Positions 1-8,900 of a stretch of 64,000 nt of DNA are shown here, piece by piece; the stretch's first letter is position 1; each line of letters begins with the position of its first letter. A program made the position numbers and the translations under genes. This DNA comes from PALSA-968 sp964387075. Lineage in GTDB: Bacteria > Bacteroidota > Bacteroidia > B-17B0 > Aurantibacillaceae. The notes below the pieces were generated by a model. That model did no database searches, was not told where the DNA came from, and was given only the letters and a program-made list of their open reading frames with translations. Where the stretch lies: the NCBI GenBank assembly GCA_964387075.1, contig CAYLVB010000003.1:1-64000 (forward strand). The letters run 5' to 3'.

Positions 1-142
1 TAACATCAGAGGCGAACCGCAAAAACTGGCCGGAGTCGTTAGTTTATTGAAGTAGAACTACTTCTCGAACCCATATTTATAGCAATTTAACCCTTTATAG
101 CTGGGGGCATTTCAGGGAAAGAAAATAACTGCTTTACGCCTG

Positions 143-160
143 TCCTGATGCCTATCAGGA
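143..160. repeat. short hairpin inside RHS remnant
   Basis: Perfect 7-bp inverted repeat TCCTGAT / ATCAGGA around a 4-nt loop (143-149 and 154-160), overlapping the first ATG of the RHS fragment. From memory, short palindromes of this type are scattered in Bacteroidota genomes. A second hairpin, GAAGTAG-AA-CTACTTC, lies at 49-64 in the otherwise featureless first 90 bases. Confidence 0.4.
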
Positions 161-648
161 ATAAAATTGGTAATTTAGTAAAGGATAGCGCCGAAGGCAT
201 AGCCACCATCAACTGGACCGTGTACGGAAAAATAAAAGATATCACCCATAGCACAGGCTATTACCATTTAAATGGTACAGACACAGTACGTCCACCAGAT
301 CTTGCATTCAACTACGATGCCCAGGGTAACCGTATCAGTAAGATCGTAAAACCAAGAACCCATTCCACCACCCTTGGAGACACAGCCTGGACCAGCACCT
401 ATTATGTAAGAGATGCCCAGGGCAATATCCTCTCTACCTATCAGAAGAGGGATAGTAGTGCTATTTCAGCGACGTATTTTAAGCAGACAGAGAAACATAT
501 TTATGGCAGCAGCAGAATAGGCATAGACCAAACAAGAACAGAACTACTGGGAGCCACCTTCTCAACAGATACATTCAACCACAGCCTCGGTAACAAGAGC
601 TACGAGCTCTCCAATCACTTAGGCAACGTCCTTGCCAGTCTCCGATAA
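148..648 (+). pseudogene. RHS/YD-repeat protein, N-terminally incomplete and frameshifted fragment
   Basis: This is a 166-residue piece of an RHS/YD-repeat protein. It carries YD-type motifs (NYDAQGNRISKIVKPR, VRDAQGNILSTY, YELSNHLGNVLA) that in this family precede the RHS core. Full-length relatives run to hundreds or thousands of residues; here the frame is open only from base 91, and the ATG at 148 is just the first methionine, so the upstream part is missing. At about 630-640 the family sequence LGNVLA..VSDKK leaves this frame and continues in the next one: this reading ends LASLR-stop while the downstream ORF supplies VSDKK. A 2-nt deletion (or 1-nt insertion) explains it. RHS proteins are large secreted or surface-exposed polymorphic toxins. 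The fragment is probably not functional unless the shift is an assembly error or is bypassed. Confidence 0.75.
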
Positions 649-2035
649 AAAGATCCCTGAGAACCCGGAACTCATCACAGACCTCTATGCCAATCCTGAT
701 ATCATCAGAACGGAGATAGACAGCCTGGGAGGCTATAAGATCACTCCAATAACCCCATGGGGAGGTGCAGGCTTGAACTTTACTTTTGAGAGTGATTCAG
801 GAAGCACATACCAAGTAGACTTTTACTACGGCAGAGGAGACAGTGATCCTGACAGCACTACAGGTGATTGGCCAGCTTTCCAAATACCCTTTACACTTTC
901 ACCAGGCTATTACCGCTACTGGCTCACAAACAGCACCCACTACACCTACACCCTAACCGCCATCGATACCCTCACAGGATTAAAGTTCCTGTATGGGCAA
1001 GCAAACACGGGTGAACATCATTTCTGCATCGATAGTCTTGTTGTGCATGAAGTGGGGTATACAGCGGATACTATAATCGCGTATAAGTCAGACTTAAAGT
1101 CAGTCACCGATTATGCACCCTTTGGGGCTCCTTTGGAAGGCAGAAATTGGCATGCTTCTAGTAGTTTAAATGGGTTCAACGGGAAACGTAAGGAATCAGA
1201 TATGTATGGTGAGGGGAATGCATATGATTATGGAGCGAGGATGTATAACTCAAGACTTGGAAGATGGTTAGCAATTGACCCCTTGGCAAATAAGTATCCT
1301 GATTTATCACCATATCACTTCGGAGCTAACAATCCGATTTATTACATTGACCCAGATGGTAAAAAAATAATTGTTGCAGACAAGGCTCAGCAGGCCGTAG
1401 TTCTTGAATATTTAAGAGACCAATTAGGAGGAGATTTTTATAAGTTCAATAAACATGGTAAGCTTGTTCTTGATAAGAAAGCGTATAATGCAGCAAAGGG
1501 AAAGTTTAATAGTGAACAAACGGAAATAGCTAAAGGATTGAATAAGGTTATTGATTCAAAAAGAGTTCTTGAAGTTCAAATTTTTTCAAGTGGAGACATC
1601 GTGGTTAAAAGTAATCCTCTTGTAACTGTTCGGGAAGAGTATACAGATGATTTTGGCAAAAAACGTATAAGAACTACTTATGAGCCAAAATATAAAACTG
1701 GTAAAGAGGCTGAACTTAGATCTGATGCCGCTGAGATAACGGTTACCTTACCTGGGGAAGATAAAGCCCGTGTTTTAATTAATAAATCAAAAGCTGAAAG
1801 TGAGCAGTTCGCTACAGACGGAGGTGGAAAAACTAATCCTTCAGGCAGTAGTGTGTTTATTCACGCTATTTTGGACCATGGATTGGATTATATAAACACA
1901 GGAAGTTTAGACGAGCCTAAAGGCTCTACTCCTACAAATGATGTTAACTATCATAACAAAGCTCTTCAAAACAAGGGTTCTGCCCCACGGACTGGTACAG
2001 ACCATTCTCCCGAAGCACTAAAAGCAACACCATAA
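632..2035 (+). CDS. RHS-family protein C-terminal half with core motif and variable tail
   Basis: Continuation of the preceding RHS fragment; the apparent TTG start at 632 is only where the new frame becomes legible. The RHS-associated core is clear at residues about 160-243: SVTDYAPFGAPLEG, GFNGKRKESDMYGEGNAYDY, GARMYNSRLGRWLAIDPLA and NNPIYYIDPDGK. As in other polymorphic toxins, sequence after the core is unrelated to the core and would be the effector tip, about 220 residues here. The tail contains HAILDHGLDY (411-420) and NYHNKALQ...PRTGTDHS (438-458), which recall the ends of putative zincin-type RHS tips, but a canonical HExxH is absent, so the activity is unknown. The stop overlaps the next gene's ATG by one base, the usual toxin-immunity arrangement. 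Expression depends on repair or bypass of the frameshift. Confidence 0.7.
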   Translation: MPVSDKKIPENPELITDLYANPDIIRTEIDSLGGYKITPITPWGGAGLNFTFESDSGSTYQVDFYYGRGDSDPDSTTGDWPAFQIPFTLSPGYYRYWLTNSTHYTYTLTAIDTLTGLKFLYGQANTGEHHFCIDSLVVHEVGYTADTIIAYKSDLKSVTDYAPFGAPLEGRNWHASSSLNGFNGKRKESDMYGEGNAYDYGARMYNSRLGRWLAIDPLANKYPDLSPYHFGANNPIYYIDPDGKKIIVADKAQQAVVLEYLRDQLGGDFYKFNKHGKLVLDKKAYNAAKGKFNSEQTEIAKGLNKVIDSKRVLEVQIFSSGDIVVKSNPLVTVREEYTDDFGKKRIRTTYEPKYKTGKEAELRSDAAEITVTLPGEDKARVLINKSKAESEQFATDGGGKTNPSGSSVFIHAILDHGLDYINTGSLDEPKGSTPTNDVNYHNKALQNKGSAPRTGTDHSPEALKATP

Positions 2036-2481
2036 TGAGGTACTTATTTTATATTTTCTGTTGCTTTGCTTCGATTTATTGTCAGAGTCAGAATAACTTT
2101 AGTTTCAAAATGGAGAAACGAAACAAGGCAAACTTGATCTTCTCGATAAAAAATGTCTCTAAAGATACGTTTGAAATAAAATCTTTTTTTCTTAAAAAAG
2201 ATCAAGGAATAATAAAAAATTATATGAATAGCCCTGGGGTAGACACGATTAAAGTATGTTTAGCCACTAATATGGAATCAATAAACATCAAAGATGGAAA
2301 TGGGGCGTTTACCGAAGGAGAAAAAAACCATAAAGAAGAGCGAATTTTTCCAAACCAAAAAAATGCATATAAGATAAATTTGCTAAAAGAGCATTATGGA
2401 AAATTTAGAATAATGACTATAATACTTCCAGATAAGAGTTGGCTAAACATTAATTTAAATACTAAAAAGATTTGCTATTAA
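2035..2481 (+). CDS. small secreted protein, candidate immunity protein
   Basis: 148 residues of no recognised family. The N-terminus (MRYLFYIFCCFASIYCQSQ) is a signal peptide with probable cleavage near residue 17-19, so the product is likely periplasmic. The rest is lysine-rich, with alternating polar and hydrophobic stretches suggesting a beta fold. The ATG overlaps the stop of the RHS tip gene (TAATG), implying translational coupling. A small gene locked directly behind a polymorphic-toxin tip is, by family precedent, usually the cognate immunity gene; here that is inferred from position only. Base composition is more AT-rich than the housekeeping genes of this window, consistent with horizontal acquisition. 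Confidence 0.5.
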   Translation: MRYLFYIFCCFASIYCQSQNNFSFKMEKRNKANLIFSIKNVSKDTFEIKSFFLKKDQGIIKNYMNSPGVDTIKVCLATNMESINIKDGNGAFTEGEKNHKEERIFPNQKNAYKINLLKEHYGKFRIMTIILPDKSWLNINLNTKKICY

Positions 2482-2486
2482 ACAAA

Positions 2487-2585
2487 ATGAAACCCCACCA
2501 CACCCTCGCCATACTCCTTGCACTCACCACCACAGCAATAGCCCTCCACATTTCACGAGATTTTGAGGAGATAGATTGCAGATAA
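2487..2585 (+). pseudogene. stub of a secreted-protein gene
   Basis: A 32-codon ORF starts at ATG 2487 and encodes a convincing signal peptide (MKPHHTLAILLALTTTAIAL) followed by only about 12 residues before TAA at 2583. It follows the putative immunity gene by 5 bases and is cut off just before the transposase remnant. It is most simply the 5' end of another gene of the RHS cassette, truncated by insertion or rearrangement. It is too short to assign. Confidence 0.4.
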
Positions 2586-2647
2586 TTGCAGAGGAATATG
2601 AAGGGATAAAGAGTTTAAAACAAATACAGTTCTTTGAAATATTGAGT

Positions 2648-3442
2648 TTATTTGCCGAGTGAGGTTGGACAACAAGACAGTTTGTTTGTTTCGACCCTCT
2701 GCAATTTGGCTAACTGGATGAACCTTGCAATTGAAGGCCAAGCATCTTTCCACGGTTTTAGTCCCGCTAAAACTTCATTTGGAGTAAGCGTACCTGTAAG
2801 CGCCTGTGGAGTATTATTAAACACCTCCATAAAGCGCTCTAGTTGTTCCGGAACTTTTGAATGAACACTAAGATCGAGCAGGCGAATATGTCTTCGCTTG
2901 AATTTGCTGTCATAGGATTCGATCATGTTATTGTGTATGCCGTTGGAAAACGAAGTAGTTAGTTTCTTTATCTTGGGAAATTTCGTAAGCAATTGATCAA
3001 CATGTTTTCTATTCTCCGGCCCACCATCGCAATAAAGAAGGATTCTCTTGTTGGATAACCGGTACTTAGATATAACAGCTCTTAGATTGGCTGCAACATC
3101 CAATGAGTTCGGATTCAAAAGGGCTTTTATAGCAAGAATTGCTTTCGAAAAGTTATCGTAGATAATATGAAGGTGCCATTTACCCCCATCTGCTGTATAC
3201 ACCTGAGTACAATCCATATGTAAAACCGAAAGCGGAGATCTCGCAAGAATTGAATGTGCTACCTTTTTGACTTTCCTTTTTCGCAGGCCATGTTTCTTAA
3301 TGGCTATTCGGGCATAAGAATAAAATGTCCCCAGCTTGCAGTGAAGTTTACGCGATCTTATAAGCTTTGACCAGATATCACATATAAATAAATGGTCATT
3401 TTCCGGATTCTGTAGTTCTTCTGTAAGGAAATGTTGAAGTAG
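2648..3442 (-). pseudogene. DDE (rve-fold) transposase, 5'-truncated IS remnant
   Basis: The minus-strand reading frame is open from 3442 to the TAA at 2648. The part from ATG 3217 is an integrase-core domain: MDCTQVY (first Asp), LLYCDGGPEN (second Asp) and NNMIESYDSKFKRRH (Glu) form the DDE triad, followed by NTPQALTGTLTPNEVL typical of IS481/IS3-like transposases. Upstream codons in the same frame continue a transposase-like sequence (LHCKLGTFYSYARIAIKKHG, then RKRKVKK), but a stop at 3443-3445 precedes any start and the N-terminal helix-turn-helix is missing. No clear terminal inverted repeats were seen. It is therefore a dead insertion-sequence remnant marking the edge of the RHS accessory region. 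The exact IS family is uncertain. Confidence 0.7.
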
Positions 3443-3453
3443 TTATTTTTCTC

Positions 3454-3461
3454 TACTTTTA
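3454..3461 (+). promoter_or_regulatory. TACTTTTA -7-type box of TauE/SafE gene
   Basis: TACTTTTA, one mismatch from TAnnTTTG, lies 8 nt before the ATG at 3470. It is immediately beyond the end of the transposase remnant. Confidence 0.4.
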
Positions 3462-3469
3462 TATGCTTT

Positions 3470-4273
3470 ATGACACTGGCAGGAATAATTTCTGAGTACG
3501 GTACTTTTACGATGGTATTGCTGGCCGTGCTGGCTTTCATCGCCGGCTTCATAGATGCGGTAGTGGGCGGTGGTGGTTTGATACAACTTCCTTTCCTACT
3601 GATAAATTTCCCGAAGATACCCTTACCGGTCATTTTCGGAACCAATAAGATCGCAGCGCTATGCGGCACCGCCGTATCAGCAGTACGCTATGCCCGGCAA
3701 ATTAAATTCAATTTTAAATTACTCGCTGTTATTTCCGTTTTTTGTTTCATCGCGTCTTTCGCGGGCGCTAAGGTCATCAATCTCATTAACCCCAATGTGC
3801 TCAAGCCGCTCATCCTGCTGATCCTGGTAGCCGTAGCGATCTATACTTTCTTTAAAAAGAACTTCGGCGCGGCGCACAGCAAGAATTTACCTGAGGCAAA
3901 ACAATTGCTGTATGGTTCGCTTATTGGCATAGCGGTTGGCTTTTACGACGGCTTCTTTGGCCCCGGCACAGGGAGTTTTTTTGTACTGGGTTTTGTGTTT
4001 GTGCTGGGCTTCGATTTCCTTCACGCATCGGCCTATGCCAAGATCGTGAACTGCATTACCAATATTTCGGCGCTCATCGTTTTTGTGAAAGACGGAAATT
4101 ACATTTTGCCCCTGGCAATTTTAATGGCCCTGTTCAACATGGCAGGCAGTTTCATTGGCAGCCACATGGCGCTTAAGAGAGGAAATGGGTTTGTTAGGGT
4201 CATCTTCCTGCTCATCGTAAGCATCATGATAGCCAAATACGGCTACGATGTGTTCAGCGATTGGAAAAAATGA
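3470..4273 (+). CDS. TauE/SafE (YfcA-type) inner-membrane permease
   Basis: 267-residue polytopic membrane protein, about eight hydrophobic segments. It has the two pseudo-repeated glycine-rich signatures of the TauE/SafE (UPF0721/YfcA) family: GFIDAVVGGGGLIQLP at residues 26-41 and GFYDGFFGPGTGSF at 157-170, each at the start of one half of the protein. The family is implicated in export of organosulfur or sulfite-type anions, but YfcA-branch substrates are mostly unknown, so only transport is inferred. The gene stands alone and is convergent with the next gene: its TGA (4271-4273) abuts the other stop. A second, different TauE/SafE protein lies at the far end of the window (62147-62920). 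Confidence 0.85.
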   Translation: MTLAGIISEYGTFTMVLLAVLAFIAGFIDAVVGGGGLIQLPFLLINFPKIPLPVIFGTNKIAALCGTAVSAVRYARQIKFNFKLLAVISVFCFIASFAGAKVINLINPNVLKPLILLILVAVAIYTFFKKNFGAAHSKNLPEAKQLLYGSLIGIAVGFYDGFFGPGTGSFFVLGFVFVLGFDFLHASAYAKIVNCITNISALIVFVKDGNYILPLAILMALFNMAGSFIGSHMALKRGNGFVRVIFLLIVSIMIAKYGYDVFSDWKK

Positions 4274-4636
4274 TCAGGCTATACGAACGCTGTACACATC
4301 CGTTTTATTCCGCGCAATATTTCTCACTTCGAAGGGATCCGGCAAAGGAATGATCTCTACGAGGTCGAACATGGAACATTCTTTGCTCAAACCCTCGAAC
4401 ACCAACGTAAAATAATTATGGGTATTGCCAAAGGTCCACTCAGGAGCGAAAGAAATATTGAAGGCGGTAATGAGTTTCACGCGCCTGCCGCTTTCTTTCT
4501 CAATTAAAAAGGTGCTGGGCCAGATGCGCACCGCTGCCTCGGGGTTATAACTGCAATGGAATATAGTTTGCCGCTCATGATCGGGGAGCGTTTCTGACTT
4601 GACCTCGCGTACCGTTTCTGTCAACACCTCATCCAT
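4274..4636 (-). CDS. conserved hypothetical protein
   Basis: 120-residue soluble protein without signal peptide or membrane segment. I do not recognise a named family, although the sequence looks like a conserved small Bacteroidota protein: a beta-rich core with HCSY, RIWPSTFLIEKESG, AFNISFAPEWTFG and a C-terminal NIARNKTDVYSVRI. The stop codon abuts that of the convergent permease gene. On the minus strand upstream of the ATG there is TAAATTAG, a weak promoter-like match. It could be a small regulatory or structural protein; nothing in the context decides this. Confidence 0.6.
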   Translation of the reverse strand: MDEVLTETVREVKSETLPDHERQTIFHCSYNPEAAVRIWPSTFLIEKESGRRVKLITAFNISFAPEWTFGNTHNYFTLVFEGLSKECSMFDLVEIIPLPDPFEVRNIARNKTDVYSVRIA

Positions 4637-4691
4637 GAGCTAATTTACGAAAAGTTTAAATTTAAAAAAATAAGATCCTGTTAATTTTAAA

Positions 4692-4699
4692 TACCTTTG
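4692..4699 (+). promoter_or_regulatory. TACCTTTG -7 box of rluF, 4 nt from the start
   Basis: Exact match to the Bacteroidota -7 consensus TAnnTTTG. Only four bases separate it from the GTG start at 4704, so transcription would begin at or next to the start codon (leaderless mRNA). Confidence 0.6.
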
Positions 4700-4703
4700 G
4701 CCC

Positions 4704-5399
4704 GTGAAATTAGATAAATACATAAGCCTGCAGGGCCATTCCTCGCGGCGACAGGCATACGACCTGATCAGTGAAAAAAGGGTGCTGGTAAATGGACAAA
4801 CCGCCACGCACAGCACGAAGATCAAGGAAGGCGATGTAGTGCTGATCGATGGCAAAAAACTGCTCACGAAGAAATTCGTCCCCGTTTACATTGCTTACAA
4901 TAAGCCCCGTGGCATTGTTTGCACCACCGAAAAAACAGAAGACAATATCATTGACGCGATAAAGCATCCTGAAAAGATCTACCCGGTTGGGAGGTTGGAT
5001 AAGAACTCGGAAGGTTTGATCCTTTTGACCAATCGCGGGGAGTTGATCGATAAGATAGCCAACGCTGCCAATGGCCATGAGAAAGAATATTTGGTCACCC
5101 TTAATTTACCCGTGAGAAACCAGTTCCTGAAAGACATTCGCGAAGGAATTAAACTGGGAGATGAAAGAACAAAACCCTGCAAGGCGACACTGGAGCCCGG
5201 GACAAAACGTGTTTTCAGAATTACACTTACGCAGGGATTGAACCGCCAGATCCGCAGAATGTGTACGGCTTACGATTACCAGGTGATCAAACTGCAGCGC
5301 CTGCGCGTGATGAATATCTCATTGGGGAAATTAAAGACCGGAGAATGGAGGGAGCTTACAGAGGATGAACTGCAGATCTTACTTGAAGACCTCGGGTGA
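4704..5399 (+). CDS. rluF: 23S rRNA pseudouridine synthase, RluF type
   Basis: 231-residue enzyme that isomerises a uridine in 23S rRNA to pseudouridine. An N-terminal S4 RNA-binding domain (residues about 1-50, KLDKYISLQGHSSRRQA) precedes an RsuA/RluB-E-F catalytic domain with the GRLDKNSEGLILLTN motif carrying the catalytic Asp, plus HEKEYLVT and GLNRQIRRMC. The end (VIKLQRLRVMNISLG...GEWREL) is typical of the RluF branch. The GTG start at 4704 is chosen because the S4 domain begins there and a promoter box ends at 4699. Its TGA overlaps the GTG of the next gene, so the two are probably cotranscribed. Confidence 0.85.
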   Translation: MKLDKYISLQGHSSRRQAYDLISEKRVLVNGQTATHSTKIKEGDVVLIDGKKLLTKKFVPVYIAYNKPRGIVCTTEKTEDNIIDAIKHPEKIYPVGRLDKNSEGLILLTNRGELIDKIANAANGHEKEYLVTLNLPVRNQFLKDIREGIKLGDERTKPCKATLEPGTKRVFRITLTQGLNRQIRRMCTAYDYQVIKLQRLRVMNISLGKLKTGEWRELTEDELQILLEDLG

Positions 5400-5878
5400 A
5401 AAAGTTCACGGTATACCTTTTTTTACTCCTACCCTGCCTGCTTTCGGCACAGGAAAAAAATACGGTGAACGCCGACACCTTACTGGATTTTGCAAAAAAG
5501 CACCTTGGAACAAAATACCGATACGCGCAATGCTCGCCAAAGGCGGGTTTCGATTGCTCGGGGTTTGTGTATTATGTGTTTAGTCATTTCAACATCAAGG
5601 TGCCGCGCGCTTCCATGGATTACGAGAACGCCGGGAAGAAAATTCATATTGATTCTTGCCGCAAAGGCGACGTGATCGTTTTTACCGGCACCAATATCAA
5701 GAACCGCACACCGGGGCACGTGGGCCTCATCGTTTCAAATGACGCGGATGGAGTTACTTTCATTCACAGTTCTTCGGGACATAACCGCGTGGGTGTTATC
5801 CTCACGAATTTCACCAGGTCGGAATACTACCAGAAAAGGTTTATCAAGGTGGTACGATTGGACTCTGTTACTTATTGA
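5396..5878 (+). CDS. secreted NlpC/P60 peptidoglycan hydrolase (C40)
   Basis: 160-residue exported cysteine peptidase likely to cleave D-glutamyl-diaminopimelate bonds in cell-wall peptides. A signal peptide (MKKFTVYLFLLLPCLLSAQ) is followed by one NlpC/P60 domain with the catalytic Cys in FDCSGFVYY, the His in PGHVGLI and a third polar position at FIHSSSGH. The start is GTG 5396, overlapping the rluF stop, which places the signal peptide correctly. Because the family matches over the whole mature protein with no extra domains, it may act as an envelope-remodelling enzyme. A second, lipoprotein-type NlpC/P60 enzyme is at 54463-54990. Confidence 0.85.
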   Translation: MKKFTVYLFLLLPCLLSAQEKNTVNADTLLDFAKKHLGTKYRYAQCSPKAGFDCSGFVYYVFSHFNIKVPRASMDYENAGKKIHIDSCRKGDVIVFTGTNIKNRTPGHVGLIVSNDADGVTFIHSSSGHNRVGVILTNFTRSEYYQKRFIKVVRLDSVTY

Positions 5879-5953
5879 GTCTCAATTAATAACCTCAGTC
5901 CATCCCCCTAAAAATCACCCTTCCATTTAAGTTATTTACCGGGATAATTTGCC

Positions 5954-5961
5954 TATTTTTG
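5954..5961 (+). promoter_or_regulatory. TATTTTTG -7 box of the M1 peptidase gene
   Basis: Consensus TAnnTTTG box 17 nt before ATG 5979. It lies downstream of the alternative in-frame start at 5949, arguing that the longer reading frame is not used. Confidence 0.55.
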
Positions 5962-5978
5962 ACGTTCAATTTTTGACC

Positions 5979-8900
5979 ATGAAAAGGCTGCTCCTGCTCT
6001 TATTACCCCTGTTTACTTTCGCGCAAAACGAAAGCGAAGAATACCGCTCGGCTAATAACCCGCTTTACTGGAAGAACCGTAAGCCGCACGCGGCATATTG
6101 GCAGCAGGACATCCATTACAACATCAAGGCGCAACTCATTGATGCGGCTAACGTGATCGATGCCGAAGAAGAACTAACCTACTGGAACAATTCTCCCGAC
6201 GAACTTTCTTTTGTTTACTTTCACCTATACAGCAACGCGCAAACCAAAGGTTCTTACCTGGCAGATCTTTACGAACATAATCACGCTAAGCTCCGTTTCG
6301 GTAAATACCGCGAGGCCGGCCTCGGAACAAAAACAGAAAGTATTACCGTTAACGGGCAGGAATTAAAAAGTGAGATTGATAATACCGTAATGAAGGTTTG
6401 GCTGGCAACGCCAATCAAGCCGGGAGAAAGCATCACCTTCAAAATAAAATTCAAAACCTATTTCGATTACGAGACCATTCGCAACCGCATGAAGCTCTTC
6501 GGCGCTTTTGGCTACAAGCATTTTGACATGGTACATTGGTACCCGCGCATCTCTGTTTACGACGCAAAGCAAGGTTGGGACACCGACCAGCACATGGACC
6601 ACGAGTTCTACGGCGATTTTGGTTCTTATCACGTGGAACTTACTTTACCGAACTATTATGTCTGCGACGGCACCGGCGTTTTGAAAAATGAGAGCGAAGT
6701 TCTTCCAACTGAATTACGTCAGAAGTTAGACATCAGCAATTTCGCCAAGAAAGAATTCAACTCCGCGCCTTCCGAGATCATCAAGCCGGACGGAAGTACC
6801 AAGACCTGGATCTTTAGCGCTATCAACGTGCACGATGCCGCTTATACGTTTGATCCGACTTACCGTATTGGCGAAGTAATGTCTTCCAACAATGTGAAAT
6901 GCATGGTGCTGGTGCAGGAACCGCACGCGCGCTATTGGCAAAATGGCCCGAAATACGTGGCGAAGATCATTGAGAACAACTCAAAGAACTTTGGTCCTTA
7001 CGCCTATCCTAAAATGATAGCGGCCGACGCGCAGGACGGCATGGAATACCCCATGCTGACCCTCGACGGAGGAACGGATCCCGGCTATCGCGGCTTGTTC
7101 ATTCACGAAATTTCACACAACTGGTTCTTCGGCATGCTGGGGAGCAACGAGACCTATCGCGCCTTCATGGATGAAGGGTTTACTCAATTCGCCACCTGCG
7201 ACGGATGGGAACATATTGAAGGAATGAAAAACATTTTCCCGAACATCAAATCCAAATACATTAAGAAACACACCGACAGTACGTATTACCGTGAAACAGG
7301 CGCATATGTACGTCACATGGGTGATGTGATCAAAGGAGAAGAAACAAACATCAACGTACACAGCGATGGATTTAGCGGCGCGTTAGCGCACGGCGGAGGT
7401 TACGGACAAGTGTATATGAAAACTGCCGTCATGTTATATAATCTGCGCTACGTGTTGGGAGATTCTTTGTTCGACGCTGCGATGAAAAACTATTTCAACC
7501 AGTGGAAGATCTGTCATCCCTACCCGGAGGATTTCAGGAATTCTTTTGTGCAGTTCACGCATGTTGACCTGAACTGGTTCTTTGACCAATGGCTGGAAAC
7601 ATCGAAAACGGTTGATTACAGCATCAAAAAAGTGAAGCGCGTTAGAGGTACCGACCAGGTGAAGATCACCCTTGCGCGTAAAGGTAGAATGCAAATGCCT
7701 TTGGATCTTTCGGTCTATACCAGTGATGGCTCGCAATACAATTACTACATTCCCAATACCTGGTTCGAGAAGAAAACAAGTGCTAAGACCTTGCCTCGCT
7801 GGATAGGTTGGGACAAAGTGAAACCAACCTACACAGCAACAGTCACTATTCCCAGGGACAAGAAGATCTCGAAGGTAGAACTGGATACCGCCAACATTTT
7901 ACCGGATGTGTGGCCCATCGATAATGCCACCCCGCGTAATATTTCCTGGTTCGATTGGGATTCTCATGTGGCAAATCCGCTGGATCGTAAAAAATACCGT
8001 TCCTATTTTCGTCCTGCCTTGTGGTACAACGGCTATGACGGAGTTAAGGTTGGCCTGCATGTGAACGGAAATTACATGAATTACAAAGGCTTGTTCGATG
8101 CAACCGTTTGGCTCAACTCGGGCGTTGCGCAAACGAATATCGATTCTGTTTCCATTAACAGCCACGATCCTATTTCATTTCTCTTCAATTTCAGAACACC
8201 CACGCAGAAGATCATGAAAGGAACAAGTTTCTACACCACGCTGAAAGAACTGGACGGTTTAAGTTCAGGATTGGTGGGTTTTGATCTGAAACACAGGAAT
8301 GACAAAACGCGTTTTTACGCGCAGTACAAAGCGATGTTACGCGATGTGAGCTACGACCTTCACTACCTTATTTATAAAAAAGAATGGCTGCCGGGCAAAG
8401 TGAACAGCGCGGCGCATTTTGGAATGGATCATGCCTATTCTTATTCCAAAGGAAGCGGGTTGATCAACCTGAATTTCCGCGCACCGCTGTTCGGAGATTA
8501 TGATTACGCCGCTATTACTTTAAACGCTGTCAACAAAAATTACGTTGGAAAGATTGGTATTCATACACGTGTATTCGCACAGTACGGGTACGGGAACAGC
8601 GTTCCGCTTGAATCGATGCTGTATGTGGCCGGGGCGAATCCCGAGGAAATGGCGGAGAACAAATATGTGCGGAGCCAGGGCTTTTTCCAACCCTTTACAT
8701 TTGGCACACAAACCAATAACTTCTGTTACGGCGGCGGGCTGAACCTGCGTGGCTATATGGGCTATTTACTGCCACAGGTAACCGACGGCATGTATCGTTA
8801 TAATTATAAAGGAACAACGGGTGCAGCTTACAATATGGAAATTGATTTCGGAAGACTCTTCGGATTTATTGACAGGGCTACCAAGCAAACCATCTCTTTC

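Noticed and set aside
2..55. Short open stretch reading NIRGEPQKLAGVVSLLK then stop
   Set aside because: Could be the end of a gene cut by the window edge, but 17 residues without a recognisable motif are not enough to call it.
5949..5978. N-terminal extension of the M1 peptidase (MPIFDVQFLT)
   Set aside because: It precedes the signal peptide and contains the TATTTTTG promoter box within its codons.
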